This document shows positions 1 to 9,017 of a DNA stretch of 64,000 nucleotides, piece by piece. The translations under genes were made by a program, and so were the position numbers. Position 1 is the stretch's first letter; each line of letters begins with the position of its first letter. Source of the DNA: JBASTI01 sp964374025 (lineage in GTDB: Bacteria > Patescibacteriota > Minisyncoccia > Spechtbacterales > HO2-43-30); contig CAYJWU010000002.1 of the NCBI GenBank assembly GCA_964374025.1, positions 1 to 64,000 on the forward strand. The letters are read 5' to 3'. Below the pieces are notes generated by a model. That model had not been told where the DNA came from. It worked only from the letters and a program-made list of their open reading frames with translations, and did no database searches.

Positions 1-40
1 GCAATTGCCGCTATGCGAACCGCCCGTTTATTTTTACTAA

Positions 41-111
41 GCCAGCGGGGTGAATCGAACACCCGACTTACTGTTTACAAAACAGTCGTTCTGCCACTGA
101 ACTACGCTGGC
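41..111 (-). tRNA. tRNA-Thr (anticodon TGT)
   Basis: The complementary strand folds as a 71-nt cloverleaf. The 7-bp acceptor stem is GCCAGCG with CGCTGGC, the D arm is GTTCAGTGGCAGAAC, the anticodon stem ACTGT/ACAGT encloses loop TTTGTAA (anticodon TGT), and the T arm holds TTCGATT. CCA is not encoded. It lies directly downstream of the rpsB-tsf-TPR gene run on the same strand. Confidence 0.95.
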
Positions 112-114
112 GCG

Positions 115-738
115 TTACTTTTTGCGTGTCCGCTTGCCCCTTAATTCCACAAGCTTTGCGACTGCTTCCTTGTCAGCGGGATCTAGTTTTAAGGCGTACT
201 TAAACGAAGATCTTGCTTCGTGAAAATCTTCACGCGCGAGATATATTTCGCCGAGTTTTTTATACGGATAAGCGCTTTCGGGCTCCTCCTTTACTATACC
301 GAGCCAATATTGCTCGTCAAACTCCCCGTCCTTATCGTTTAGTGCCACGAAGGATCCCATATTCTCCTTACTTTCTTGCGGCTTCCCAGATAACTCGGTA
401 TTTGCGTCCGCGTTTTGTGAGGCGGATATTTTCCCCTTCAACCCCCTTTCATGAAGACGGCTCGACATGCCCGCGAGCCAGTTTTCTATCTTCATCACCT
501 TTACGCGCACTTTTCGGAAAAACTTCTCCATGAAGATAAAAAAATTGCTCCCTGCCTTAACTTCGCCTTTTGAATCCGCTGGAGATTGGTCGGCCTCAAG
601 CTCGACTTGGCCGCCGAAATCAGGATACACCAAGCTGTCTTTTCCTGCCTCGGACAAGGAGCGCACTTTTCTGATAACTATATAAAGCGCGCCGCTCAAA
701 CTAAATATTATAATTGCGAATGCGATTAAATATATCAT
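115..738 (-). CDS. Membrane-anchored TPR protein, function unknown
   Basis: 207 residues. One N-terminal hydrophobic helix (about residues 2-22) is followed by a charged low-complexity linker. The C-terminal 60 residues resemble a pair of tetratricopeptide helices, with the typical pattern YKKLGEIYLAREDFHEA then FKYALKLDPAD. TPR units bind proteins, so a membrane-tethered adaptor is the reasonable inference; no catalytic motif is visible. It follows tsf on the same strand with an 18-nt gap and may be cotranscribed with rpsB-tsf. The family was not recognised beyond the TPR. Confidence 0.75.
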   Translation of the reverse strand: MIYLIAFAIIIFSLSGALYIVIRKVRSLSEAGKDSLVYPDFGGQVELEADQSPADSKGEVKAGSNFFIFMEKFFRKVRVKVMKIENWLAGMSSRLHERGLKGKISASQNADANTELSGKPQESKENMGSFVALNDKDGEFDEQYWLGIVKEEPESAYPYKKLGEIYLAREDFHEARSSFKYALKLDPADKEAVAKLVELRGKRTRKK

Positions 739-756
739 AAATTCGGTAAGTATATG

Positions 757-1341
757 TTATATCTCATACCTTACAAATCCTGCTACCTTTATGTTTTCGC
801 CTAATTTAGCAATATACTCATTAATTATGTCTTTTATCTTTTTATCCTGATCTTTCACAAAGGGCTGTTCAAGCAGCGCCACCTCTGCCGCGTAAGTTTG
901 CATTTTGCCCTCAATGATTTTATCAATAATCTCCTTGGGCTTCCCTGATCCGGAAAACTGTTCCGTATAAATACGCCTTTCATTCTCTCTTACCTCCTGC
1001 GGGATATCATCTACGCTAATATACAAGGGATTGATCCCGGCGATATGAAGCGCCAAATCATGCGCAAGTTGCCCAAACATATCATTTTTTGCCACAAAAT
1101 CAGTCTCACAATTGAGTTTCAAAAGCACGCCCACTTTCCCGCCCGCGTGAATGTATGAAGCAACCAATCCTTGATCCGCGGTGCGTTCAGATTTTTTTAC
1201 GGCTTTTGCCGCTCCGCTTTTACGCAAGATCAGAGCCGCCTCCTCCATGTCCCCGCCCGATTCTTCAAGCGCATTTTTACATTCCATCATGCCGCAATTT
1301 GTCATCCGACGAAGTTCCTGAACCTTATTAGCATTAATCAT
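757..1341 (-). CDS. tsf: Elongation factor Ts, short form
   Basis: 194-residue nucleotide-exchange factor for EF-Tu. The N-terminal UBA-like segment carries the TNCGMMECKNAL version of the family signature, and the core carries TDFVAKN, which contacts the EF-Tu G domain. The length matches the short Thermus-type EF-Ts (about 196 residues) rather than the roughly 283 residues of E. coli, so part of the C-terminal core repeat and coiled coil is missing. It follows rpsB by 1 nt in the conserved rpsB-tsf order. Confidence 0.96.
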   Translation of the reverse strand: MINANKVQELRRMTNCGMMECKNALEESGGDMEEAALILRKSGAAKAVKKSERTADQGLVASYIHAGGKVGVLLKLNCETDFVAKNDMFGQLAHDLALHIAGINPLYISVDDIPQEVRENERRIYTEQFSGSGKPKEIIDKIIEGKMQTYAAEVALLEQPFVKDQDKKIKDIINEYIAKLGENIKVAGFVRYEI

Positions 1342-1342
1342 A

Positions 1343-2098
1343 TTATTTTTGATTTTTCCCCTCCATTATTGCCCCTTTTACTTTATTGAGTATGTATTTT
1401 ACGGAAGAGAGCGCGTCATCATTCGCCGGTATTGGAAAATCCGCATCTTCCGGATCCACATTGGTATCGGCAATCGCGACAACTTTTATGCCCTTCTTGC
1501 GCGCTTCTTTTACGGCAAGCTGGTTTTCCTTCATATCTACCACAAACATCGCATCGGGCAAATTGGTCATGCTCTTCACGCCGCTCCAAAAAATATTGAG
1601 CTTCCGAACTTCTTCTTCCATATCATGCCGCTCTTTTTTTGTGTATTTCTCCCATTCTTCCGACTTCATCTTCGCCTCGAGATTCAAGAGATATTCTATG
1701 CGGGAAGATATTGTCTTCCAGTTCGTTATAGTGCCCCCGGACCAACGTTCCACCACGTAGGGCATGCCAAGGGCCTGCGCGACTTTGCGGGTTTCTTCCC
1801 GCGTTGAGGGCCTCGTATCCACAAAAAGTATGATTTTGCCGCCGAGAGCCGCATCTTTTAAGTATACAAGGGCCGCCGCAAGTTTAGCTTTTGTCTGCTC
1901 TAGATCTATGATACTGACATTATTGCGAATGCCAAAAATATATGGCTTCATTTTCGGGTGCTGCCTTGTCTTTCTGCGTCCGAAATGCAAGGCATTTTCC
2001 AGCATTTCTTTGATTTCAGGATCAATGTCATCGAGAGCCACGTTATTCTCCGCAACGTTCGCAACATCCGCCGGTTGTGATATTTTTTGATCTTCCAT
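1343..2098 (-). CDS. rpsB: 30S ribosomal protein uS2
   Basis: Small-subunit protein S2. The family core is clear: LHFGRRKTRQHPKMKPYIFG near the N-terminus, ILFVDTR, RWSGGTITNWKTI in the middle, and ADTNVDPEDADFPIPANDDA near the end. The start at 2098 (MEDQKISQ) is preferred over an upstream in-frame ATG at 2134, because the twelve extra residues (MQGIGLFGILGA) are not typical of the family. It heads the rpsB-tsf pair. Confidence 0.95.
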   Translation of the reverse strand: MEDQKISQPADVANVAENNVALDDIDPEIKEMLENALHFGRRKTRQHPKMKPYIFGIRNNVSIIDLEQTKAKLAAALVYLKDAALGGKIILFVDTRPSTREETRKVAQALGMPYVVERWSGGTITNWKTISSRIEYLLNLEAKMKSEEWEKYTKKERHDMEEEVRKLNIFWSGVKSMTNLPDAMFVVDMKENQLAVKEARKKGIKVVAIADTNVDPEDADFPIPANDDALSSVKYILNKVKGAIMEGKNQK

Positions 2099-2165
2099 AG
2101 CGCCCAGTATACCAAATAACCCAATCCCTTGCAATAGTTATCTCCATTTGCTAAGATATACATAA

Positions 2166-2375
2166 ATGAAAAAAGACATTCATCCACAATATTATAAAGA
2201 CGCGAAGGTAAAGTGTTCCTGCGGAAACAACTTTCGCGTAGGATCCACCAAGGAAAATATAGAGGTGGAGGTTTGTAGTGCCTGTCATCCTTTTTATACG
2301 GGCGACGAAAAAGGCAAAATGCGCGGAAGCCAAGTTGAAAAATTCAGGGAAAGGATGGCAAAAAAGAAAAAATAA
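2166..2375 (+). CDS. rpmE: 50S ribosomal protein bL31, zinc-binding type
   Basis: 69 residues starting MKKDIHPQYYKDAKVKCSCG. Cysteines in CSCG and CSAC form the zinc site that separates the C+ form of L31 from the zinc-free paralogue. It lies divergent from rpsB and immediately upstream of the release factor gene (14 nt to its ATG), so the two are probably one transcript. Confidence 0.95.
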   Translation: MKKDIHPQYYKDAKVKCSCGNNFRVGSTKENIEVEVCSACHPFYTGDEKGKMRGSQVEKFRERMAKKKK

Positions 2376-2389
2376 TTTTTGACGTGAAT

Positions 2390-3154
2390 ATGCCCTACAC
2401 TCAATCGTTTTCAAAACCCGTCAATCTTGCTTCGAAGGGTGACAACGCTATATTGGAGATACGCGCGGGAGCCGGAGGCGGCGAGTCCTCTCTTTTTGCC
2501 CAAGAACTATACCGCATGTACTCAAGGTACGCGGAAAAAACAGGTTGGAAAGCAAAAATATTAACTTCTCATAGAACCGAACTCGGAGGAATCAGAGAAA
2601 TTATCCTTGAAATATCCGGTAAAAATTCTTTGGAGAAATTACGGAATGAAAGCGGCGTGCATAGGGTTCAACGGATTCCGGACACCGAAAAAAGCGGCAG
2701 AATTCATACCTCAACAGTGTCTGTCGCGGTTCTACCAAAAGCAACGCCCCTCGACATGGAGATTAAGCCTGAAGATATGCGTGTAGACACCTTCCGCGCT
2801 TCCGGACCCGGCGGCCAGAATGTAAACAAAACATCATCCGCGGTACGAATAACCCACATACCGTCCGGAATCGTGGTATCCTCTCAAGAAGGCCGCGTTC
2901 AGCAAGAGAATAGGGAGCTTGCGATGACAATACTCCGCTCTCGCCTTCTTTTGATGAAACAAGAGGAAGAGTTAAAAGCCCGGGGAGACCTTAGAAAACA
3001 ACAAATAGGAAGCGGGGAGCGCAGCGAAAAGATACGAACCTATAATTTCCCGCAGGACAGAGTTACGGACCATAGGATCGGCAAGAATTGGAGCAATATT
3101 AAACGGATTATGGATGGAGAGATAGATCAAATAATAAGCACCTTAACAACATAA
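2390..3154 (+). CDS. prfA: Peptide chain release factor 1, lacking domain 1
   Basis: About 254 residues against about 360 for E. coli RF1. The GGQ peptidyl-hydrolysis motif lies in FRASGPGGQNVNKT. Domain 2 has RVQRIPDTEKSGRIHTST, where Pro-Asp-Thr occupies the P-x-T tripeptide of RF1 (UAA/UAG) rather than the SPF of RF2. The protein begins directly at the domain 2 sequence LEIRAGAGGGESSLFA, so the N-terminal helical domain is absent. A GTG at 2384 is also in frame but adds only two residues. UGA is used as a stop here, so an RF2 must be encoded elsewhere. Confidence 0.9.
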   Translation: MPYTQSFSKPVNLASKGDNAILEIRAGAGGGESSLFAQELYRMYSRYAEKTGWKAKILTSHRTELGGIREIILEISGKNSLEKLRNESGVHRVQRIPDTEKSGRIHTSTVSVAVLPKATPLDMEIKPEDMRVDTFRASGPGGQNVNKTSSAVRITHIPSGIVVSSQEGRVQQENRELAMTILRSRLLLMKQEEELKARGDLRKQQIGSGERSEKIRTYNFPQDRVTDHRIGKNWSNIKRIMDGEIDQIISTLTT

Positions 3155-3207
3155 TACATAAGGAGGGAAAGGTCTTGAATTAGAAAATTAACATTCACTA
3201 ATTAAAC

Positions 3208-3918
3208 ATGAATTCTTTTGAGACAGAGGACAGAACAAATCCATTTACCGGATATGACAATTCGGATTCTAAGGCTTCAGATTTCAGAGCCAACCAATTT
3301 TCATCAGAACAAGCACCCTTCCCGCAATTTGGAAACATCCCAGTCCAAGAGAACGTAAGAGAACGTATCGAAGCGGCGAAATCAAATGGCTGGGGGGCTA
3401 AACTTAGCGAATTTGCCCGCTCGCGCAATAAAAAACTTCTGATTTTTGCGGCAATAGCCCTTCTATTTATGGGTGGTTCATATCTTACGAATAGAAATAG
3501 TGCCGAGAATGTGCCGGCCGTGGTACAAAGTTCCGACAAGGATGCCGCAACTTTGGGTGAAAATGATGTCCCCGTCAATGTACTTGATATAAAAATAAAT
3601 GAAGGCGGCGAAGTAATATTTTCCGATGAAGAAAACGAAGTAAATGAGGATTCGATCACGAAAACCGCCTCGCGCGGAGACGGCATCACGCATCTTGCGC
3701 GAAGCGCCATCAAGGATTACCTTGCCGAATCCGGCAAAACCCTTAGCGCGGAGCAGAAAATATACGCGGAGGATTACGTACAGAATAAAATCGGTTCCGA
3801 ATTCCTTGAAGTAGACCAAAAAATTTCATTTTCCAAAGATCTTTTAAGGGAAGCGGTTGAGAAATCCGAGGGCCTTGAAGAATGGCAAATTGAAAACTTG
3901 AAGCAATACACATCATAA
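3208..3918 (+). CDS. Single-pass membrane protein, function unknown
   Basis: 236 residues. About 72 polar residues (presumed cytoplasmic) precede one transmembrane helix (LLIFAAIALLFMGG, around residues 75-90). An acidic outer region follows, and the C-terminal block (GDGITHLARSAIKDYLAE onward) looks like a small helical domain. The spacing resembles CPR proteins with an extracellular peptidoglycan-binding tail, but no LysM or other named domain is convincing. Convergent with the downstream transglycosylase gene across a shared terminator. Confidence 0.7.
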   Translation: MNSFETEDRTNPFTGYDNSDSKASDFRANQFSSEQAPFPQFGNIPVQENVRERIEAAKSNGWGAKLSEFARSRNKKLLIFAAIALLFMGGSYLTNRNSAENVPAVVQSSDKDAATLGENDVPVNVLDIKINEGGEVIFSDEENEVNEDSITKTASRGDGITHLARSAIKDYLAESGKTLSAEQKIYAEDYVQNKIGSEFLEVDQKISFSKDLLREAVEKSEGLEEWQIENLKQYTS

Positions 3919-3935
3919 TGAGAGAAATAACTCAT

Positions 3936-3983
3936 AACAATTCTAAAACCCCCCCGCAGTTGCGGGGGGGTTTTAGAATTGTT
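3936..3983. terminator. Bidirectional terminator between convergent genes
   Basis: A 23-bp inverted repeat with almost no loop: a C7/G7 core flanked by TTCTAAAA and TTTTAGAA. A/T runs on both sides allow intrinsic termination in both directions, and it sits between two convergent genes. Confidence 0.9.
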
Positions 3984-5331
3984 ACTCGCCTATAGTGTTT
4001 ATTTCTTCCTGTATCGCCGCGGCTATTTCCATGACGCTATCGCCGTAAAAAGAATAAACTGGATTGTTCCAGCGCGAACCCGCGTAATACATCATCGCGG
4101 CTTTCCACTCCGCGTCGGGAGTCCCAGCCGTAGCGCCGCCATTTGCTAGCTTCAGAGCAGACGCCGTAAAAGCATCATTTAAATCCCAAGGATCTGGGAC
4201 ATGCCCCAATAAATCCGCCAACCGATCTTTGAATGCCGCCCACGTTGAAGGAATAAACTGGGCAGGCCCCATAGCCCCCCCATAACCATAATCCTGATGC
4301 GGGCAGGAGACAAGGGTGTTATACGGATCACGGCCAAGCTCTTTTGTGATTGCAAGAAACGGCTCTACGTCCCTTGACGCTTTCATGGTTCGCGGGTAAA
4401 TAGCGCCGGTATTCTTCCCTTTTCCGGACCCAGTTTTTGGATCCACAAGAAAACACTGCCCCACATTTTTGCCCCAACTGGATTCTTGTTTTAAAACCGC
4501 GAGTAAAAACGCGGGCCGTACTAAAGTTTTGCTGGAAGCTAATTTTGCTATCTTATATGCCTCATGAAGCGGCATCGAGATGCCGACTCCTTCGAGCAAA
4601 AATATCTTATTGCGGATTTGTTCAATATCACGCTCTTTCTCGCTTACGATTCTCTCGAATTCTTTCTTCTGCTCCCGTGTAAAATTAAGAAGAGCGCTAT
4701 TTCTAGACTTTTTTTGAGTTACATCAATCCGCTGGGCCTCTTGCAGCGCCTTTAACTCATTTTGTGTCTCCCTCTCTTCTTCAAGTTCTCCTTGCTCGCT
4801 CTCAATATTTGCCTTTGACTGTTTTATATTTTGAAGCGCGAGATGCAAAGATACCTGAATATTTTCGAGAAACTTCTGATGTTCGAAAAAATCCGAAAGG
4901 TCCCCGGAGGACATAATAAGCTCTACGATACCCCTTGAATCCTCCTCGTAAATAGCCCGCATAATCTCGGATATCACTAATTTTTCGCGCTCAATCTTTT
5001 TAGAGAAATCCTCGATTTTAATATTATTTGCCCCTATCGAAAGTTCTGTGGAGCGAATCGCCAGAGCCGTTTGGGCAAGCTCAAGCTGCATTTTTTTAAT
5101 CTGCTTTTCGAGTATGGAAAGTTCACGCGCGAGAGTTTTTTCGTCGCCTTGTTTTTGTTTTATCTCTTCTTTATAAACCGTTATTTCCTGCTGGATCTTG
5201 TACATTTCGGATTTAAGCTCTTCCCTCCTGCCGATAGCGTCTGCGCCATTCTCTTCAATTTGCGCGAAGGAAAAAGTGTAACCCACCGAAACTCCAAGCA
5301 CAACGAGTGTAAAAAAAAGTTTTATACTCAT
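3982..5331 (-). CDS. Secreted coiled-coil protein with lytic transglycosylase-like domain
   Basis: 449 residues. The N-terminal signal peptide is about residues 1-23 (LFFTLVVLGVSVGYTFSFA). A long coiled coil (about 30-250) resembles the regulatory coil of EnvC-type cell-separation hydrolases. The C-terminal third is a lysozyme-fold lytic transglycosylase domain: LAVLKQESSWG carries the presumed catalytic Glu, and GGAMGPAQFIPSTWAAF and LANGGATAGT match the MltB/SLT core. It probably cleaves peptidoglycan during division or wall turnover. It shares the terminator with the gene on its left and lies 5 nt after rplY. Confidence 0.85.
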   Translation of the reverse strand: MSIKLFFTLVVLGVSVGYTFSFAQIEENGADAIGRREELKSEMYKIQQEITVYKEEIKQKQGDEKTLARELSILEKQIKKMQLELAQTALAIRSTELSIGANNIKIEDFSKKIEREKLVISEIMRAIYEEDSRGIVELIMSSGDLSDFFEHQKFLENIQVSLHLALQNIKQSKANIESEQGELEEERETQNELKALQEAQRIDVTQKKSRNSALLNFTREQKKEFERIVSEKERDIEQIRNKIFLLEGVGISMPLHEAYKIAKLASSKTLVRPAFLLAVLKQESSWGKNVGQCFLVDPKTGSGKGKNTGAIYPRTMKASRDVEPFLAITKELGRDPYNTLVSCPHQDYGYGGAMGPAQFIPSTWAAFKDRLADLLGHVPDPWDLNDAFTASALKLANGGATAGTPDAEWKAAMMYYAGSRWNNPVYSFYGDSVMEIAAAIQEEINTIGE

Positions 5332-5336
5332 ACTAA

Positions 5337-6026
5337 TTAGAGATTTTGCTCCTCGACTGCTTCTTTCGCCGCTTCTTCCCTCTTCTCTTCGCCTTCGGTC
5401 TTTATATCTTTGGGAGCCACTTCTTCTGCTGCCTGCTCCGTTACTTCTTCCTCCTCGGGCGCGGAAACTTGAGCAACGACAACGTCTCCCTCTGCCTCGA
5501 TTTTTACTCCCGCGGGAACCGTCAAATCTTTAATAAATATCGCGTCATCAAGGTGCGCAAGCCGCGAAAGATCTACCGTGATTTCGCGCGGCAGATCTTT
5601 GGGAAGCGCGCTTACTTCAAGATCATAAATGTTACGCTCCAATACCGCGCCTTCGTCTTTCACTGCCGGCGCCTCATTTATAAAAACAAGCGGTATTGCA
5701 ATTTTAATTTCTTCATCCATGGGCACCTGATAAAAATCCACGTGAATGAATGAATCTCGCAGCGGATGCCGGATGGCGTCGCGGATTAAAACAACATTCT
5801 CCTTTGGAACGCCCACAGTGCTTCCCACGCCTTCAGTAATCTCAAGTGAAACAAGCGTATTTTCGCGAGCTTCTCCATATACTTTTTCAAATTCTTTATA
5901 CCCGATAGAAACAGGCGTGCTTTTGATTTTTCTTCCATACAAAACACCGGGCAATTGATTTTCCCTTCGTAATTTTTTATTCTTCTTCCCCAAGTCCGTT
6001 CTAATTTTAACCTTCAAGGATAACAT
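5337..6026 (-). CDS. rplY: 50S ribosomal protein bL25 (CTC/TL5 form)
   Basis: 229 residues. The N-terminal 95 residues are the 5S-rRNA-binding L25 domain (RRENQLPGVLYGRK, RHPLRDSFIHVDFYQV). Residues about 100-185 are the beta-rich TL5/CTC domain, with LEVSALPKDLPREITVDLS. The last 40 residues are a Glu/Ala-rich tail. It binds 5S rRNA in the central protuberance. The same-strand transglycosylase gene follows closely. Confidence 0.95.
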   Translation of the reverse strand: MLSLKVKIRTDLGKKNKKLRRENQLPGVLYGRKIKSTPVSIGYKEFEKVYGEARENTLVSLEITEGVGSTVGVPKENVVLIRDAIRHPLRDSFIHVDFYQVPMDEEIKIAIPLVFINEAPAVKDEGAVLERNIYDLEVSALPKDLPREITVDLSRLAHLDDAIFIKDLTVPAGVKIEAEGDVVVAQVSAPEEEEVTEQAAEEVAPKDIKTEGEEKREEAAKEAVEEQNL

Positions 6027-6056
6027 AGTTCGACAAGCTCACTATAAATTGTTTAA

Positions 6057-6368
6057 TTATTTACTTTCTAAATATTTATGCATTTCCAATACGTCATCTA
6101 AACTAATAGGGGGCATGTTTCTCAAACGCTCAATATCGTCCTCTTTCATATCGGTAATCATGCCAATGGTTGTTACGAGGCCGGGTATGGACTTTACGAC
6201 CCCGAGGACCACCGAGCTTCCGCAGGTCTTACATTCCACATACAGCGTCTCCACGGACTCGGCTTTCTCAATTTGAGAAGCGCAGGATGGGTTAAATTTA
6301 TTGCTGCATATCGGACAATTGCCAAGGAATTTTGGGTCTCGCGCGTGGTGTCCTTTTTTCATAATCAT
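6057..6368 (-). CDS. Small zinc-ribbon protein, function unknown
   Basis: 103 residues (a start at the third codon, Met3, is equally possible). NCPICSNKFNPSC and VECKTCGSS give a CxxC...CxxC zinc-ribbon pattern. The C-terminal part (ISLDDVLEMHKYLESK) is helical. Similar small zinc-ribbon proteins are common next to CPR housekeeping genes. No function can be assigned. Confidence 0.65.
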   Translation of the reverse strand: MIMKKGHHARDPKFLGNCPICSNKFNPSCASQIEKAESVETLYVECKTCGSSVVLGVVKSIPGLVTTIGMITDMKEDDIERLRNMPPISLDDVLEMHKYLESK

Positions 6369-6417
6369 GATAAAGATAATAGCACGCTAAAAATAAAATG
6401 GCAAGGTTAGAACATAT

Positions 6418-6807
6418 TTATCCAATTTTTGCCTCAAGAGCACCGACACGTTTCTCCAGAGTAATAACTTGCGCTATGTCAACTTTGTTTTCGTTTTGAA
6501 TCTTAAGAACCTTCAGTTCTTTCCAAATCTTCTGTAATTCCCTTGTATGCTTGCGTAATTCCCTACCGTGCTCGGTAAGTATTTCTTCGATTGAAAAAAC
6601 TCGCCGCTCGAGTTTCCAAAGCTGACTTTTTACTTCCTCTATGCCCTGCCCCATCTTATCCATCTTGCCTTCCATCACATCAAATCTTTTGCCCATCCGG
6701 TCAAATCTTTTACCTATCAGATTGAAATCGCCTTGAACGGCATTTGCAAAAGGTTCGAGCGCTTCAATCACTATATCTTTAATGTGCGAGAGGTCCTTTT
6801 TGTTCAC
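6418..6807 (-). CDS. Coiled-coil protein, function unknown
   Basis: 129 residues, almost entirely heptad-like helix (FDRMGKRFDVMEGKMDKMGQGIEE, split here by repeats of FDxM). No membrane segment. It belongs to the same loose set as 15696-15947, 19603-19971 and 26531-26869: small proteins built from x-FD-x-V/M-x-x-R repeats with a C-terminal leucine-zipper-like helix. Function unknown. Confidence 0.65.
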   Translation of the reverse strand: MNKKDLSHIKDIVIEALEPFANAVQGDFNLIGKRFDRMGKRFDVMEGKMDKMGQGIEEVKSQLWKLERRVFSIEEILTEHGRELRKHTRELQKIWKELKVLKIQNENKVDIAQVITLEKRVGALEAKIG

Positions 6808-6875
6808 GATAGTGTTACCTAAATTATATTTGCTTTATTTCTTAATTCCTCAATCGCCCCCTTAATATCCTTGGG

Positions 6876-7742
6876 TTATATTATATCAACTGCCCCGAAT
6901 AATCGCAATTTTTCTTCCACAAGCTTTTGCGCCGCTTTGTCCGCGGAATCCAGGTATTTATAGGGCGTGGTCTCGTCCGGATTTTTCTCGAGCGTACCTC
7001 GCAAAGCATTCGTGTACGCTACGCGTATTTCAGTATTTACGTGAATATTACTCATGCCATGTGAAAGTGTCGCTCTTATGTCTTCGTCGTTTATGCCGGA
7101 TCCCCCATGAAGAGTCAGGGGTACGTCCGAAATTGCTTCATGCACGGCCTTGAGGCGCTCAATGTCAAGACGAGGATTGCCCACCAGGGAAATCCCGTGT
7201 ATATTTCCAAACACAATAGCGAGCCGATCAACGCCAGTTTCCTCCACAAACCGACTCGCCTGTTCCGGTGTTGTCATATCTTCCGGCTTTACTTCAATTT
7301 TTTCCTTATGCAATTCTGATGAGCCCCGGATATAGCCAAGGCCCCCCTCAACCGATATATCAGCATTTACGCTCTTTGCGTATTCTACGACTTGCTTACT
7401 CGTTTTTATGTTATCCTCAAGCGAAAACGCTGCCTCGTCAATCTGCACGGAGTCGTATCCCGCGTCAATCGCGATTTTAGCGCTCGCGAAAGTTTTGTGA
7501 TGATCCGCGTTTAAAAATATAGGGAGTCCTGTTTCCTCTCGAAATACCCGCACCAACGCCGCCGCATGTTTATAACCCACATATTCCGCCTCGCCCTGGG
7601 AAGTGCCGACAAAAACAGGCGATTTGAGATTCTCGCACGCCCGCACGATTGCCCGCAAAATACCGAGGGTGGAAAAATTAAAGTGCCCCAAGGCATATGA
7701 TTTGTGTGATGCTTCTTTTAATAAATCTTTTAGTTTAGTCAT
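6876..7742 (-). CDS. fba: Class II fructose-bisphosphate aldolase
   Basis: 288 residues. This zinc enzyme interconverts fructose-1,6-bisphosphate with DHAP and glyceraldehyde-3-phosphate. Visible family motifs are LNADHHKT (metal-binding His pair), SVEGGLGYI, FGNIHG, LHGGSGI and NVNTEIRVA (phosphate binding). Length is normal for the class IIB/tagatose-type branch. It is the last gene of the leftward carbon cluster that starts with rpe; the gap to the upstream gene holds a short hairpin (cctgcc/ggcagg). Confidence 0.95.
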   Translation of the reverse strand: MTKLKDLLKEASHKSYALGHFNFSTLGILRAIVRACENLKSPVFVGTSQGEAEYVGYKHAAALVRVFREETGLPIFLNADHHKTFASAKIAIDAGYDSVQIDEAAFSLEDNIKTSKQVVEYAKSVNADISVEGGLGYIRGSSELHKEKIEVKPEDMTTPEQASRFVEETGVDRLAIVFGNIHGISLVGNPRLDIERLKAVHEAISDVPLTLHGGSGINDEDIRATLSHGMSNIHVNTEIRVAYTNALRGTLEKNPDETTPYKYLDSADKAAQKLVEEKLRLFGAVDII

Positions 7743-7769
7743 TAGAAATTAAAAATTAGAAATTCCTGC

Positions 7770-9017
7770 CTATGGCAGGGCTATATACCCCCTCAATAAA
7801 TTCTCTTTTATCAGCTCCTCCAGTTTAACCCCATCCCCCATATATCCTTCGAAAATCCTATTCCATAACGCCTCCTGCTGATGGTAAAGATATTTTGAGA
7901 TGTATTTTTCATCGACAAGGGACATTACCATATCTATCAAATCAAAGCTTATGAGTTCCTCGCCGTGTTCATTGGGGAAGTAACCGCCCACCCAGTCCAA
8001 ATCCACCCATGTCTCAAGCGTAAGCGCCAAGTCCTTCTCTCCTATCCTCGCGATTGATTTTTCTGCCACGCGCCAATGTATTGCCTCAGGGTTAACATGC
8101 GGCACAAACAGGCGCTTCTCCCATTCGTCCTCCTTGGCAAGGTATCTTTGCACGATAAGCCAGTTGAACGCGCCCTCCGGAGCCTCTGGCGCCTTGTCTA
8201 GTATGTCGCCGCGCAGCAAGGATATAACTCCCTTTGCAAAATCTCCTTTGTCATCCTTGATGCCCCTGAAAAGGTCCGAATAAAACTGTACCTCATATAG
8301 GTAATGCAAGTAAAGTATAAATACCCTCATCAGCTCCCCGGGTTTATTGAGTTTTATGGGAATCACAAATATCAAACCGAGCTCTTTCAGGTGGCTAAGA
8401 TTGTGGTGTTTTTTCTCCACAAACTTCAGCGCCTCATCGAGCCACTTGCCGGAAAGCAGTATTGCTTCAGCGTCACGTTCTTCGAAGTCATCGGGTGAGA
8501 GCGACGAATAGGCCTTGTCAAATGTCTCGTGCATCCACTGGGAGCTTTCCATAAATCGGAGAGAGCTCGCGATTTCCTCCAGGCGCTCGTTGTCAAAAAG
8601 TTCTTTGCCATCCTTGTAGCCAAACTTTTTCATTATGTTTGGCGGGGGCGACTGCTCAATAATTTCTCTAAATTTTTCTTTCTTTAAAACCCAAAGCTTC
8701 TTCGGCTTCATCAGCTCCATGCCCCGTTTCAAAAGTTCCTGAAAATTATGAAACTCTTCATTTTTGCTGTCTCCCAAAAAGATATCCAGTTGCTTTTCGC
8801 CTTTCTTTAAATGCTCTAAGAGAACGCCGTATACGTCATCGGCCTTCATCCCATCGCCAAAGCCAAAACGGCGCAAGGCGCTTTCTATCCGCCAGTCATT
8901 TTCCTCTTCTATTTTTTGTATAACTCCCCGCTTGCCCGAAATTACGGACATTTTTTTATCAAGGTCGAGAAGCAGGGAATCATCGCTCATGCGCAGGAGC
9001 CGATATAACTTGTTCAT
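7770..9017 (-). CDS. Conserved-looking cytoplasmic protein, function unknown
   Basis: About 415 residues from the ATG at 9017, which overlaps the upstream TGA as ATGA, a typical coupled start. It is soluble, acidic and helix-rich, with no signal peptide or membrane segment. No recognised catalytic or nucleotide-binding motif. Tryptophans cluster in FNWLIVQRYLAKEDEW and LETWVDLDWVGGYF. Its place between the sugar kinase and aldolase genes suggests cotranscription with central carbon genes, but that does not establish a role. Confidence 0.7.
   Translation of the reverse strand: MNKLYRLLRMSDDSLLLDLDKKMSVISGKRGVIQKIEEENDWRIESALRRFGFGDGMKADDVYGVLLEHLKKGEKQLDIFLGDSKNEEFHNFQELLKRGMELMKPKKLWVLKKEKFREIIEQSPPPNIMKKFGYKDGKELFDNERLEEIASSLRFMESSQWMHETFDKAYSSLSPDDFEERDAEAILLSGKWLDEALKFVEKKHHNLSHLKELGLIFVIPIKLNKPGELMRVFILYLHYLYEVQFYSDLFRGIKDDKGDFAKGVISLLRGDILDKAPEAPEGAFNWLIVQRYLAKEDEWEKRLFVPHVNPEAIHWRVAEKSIARIGEKDLALTLETWVDLDWVGGYFPNEHGEELISFDLIDMVMSLVDEKYISKYLYHQQEALWNRIFEGYMGDGVKLEELIKENLLRGYIALP

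Noticed and set aside
3160..3180. Strong ribosome-binding site (AAGGAGGG) followed by a two-codon TTG-AAT-TAG frame, a possible leader peptide
   Set aside because: Two codons are too few to support, and the next real start is 30 bp further on. Probably chance or a weak remnant.
3208..3819. Open frames opposite the membrane protein gene (complementary strand 3198-3713 and 3478-3819)
   Set aside because: Low-complexity shadows with no start signals. The forward frame has codon pattern and membrane topology of a real protein.
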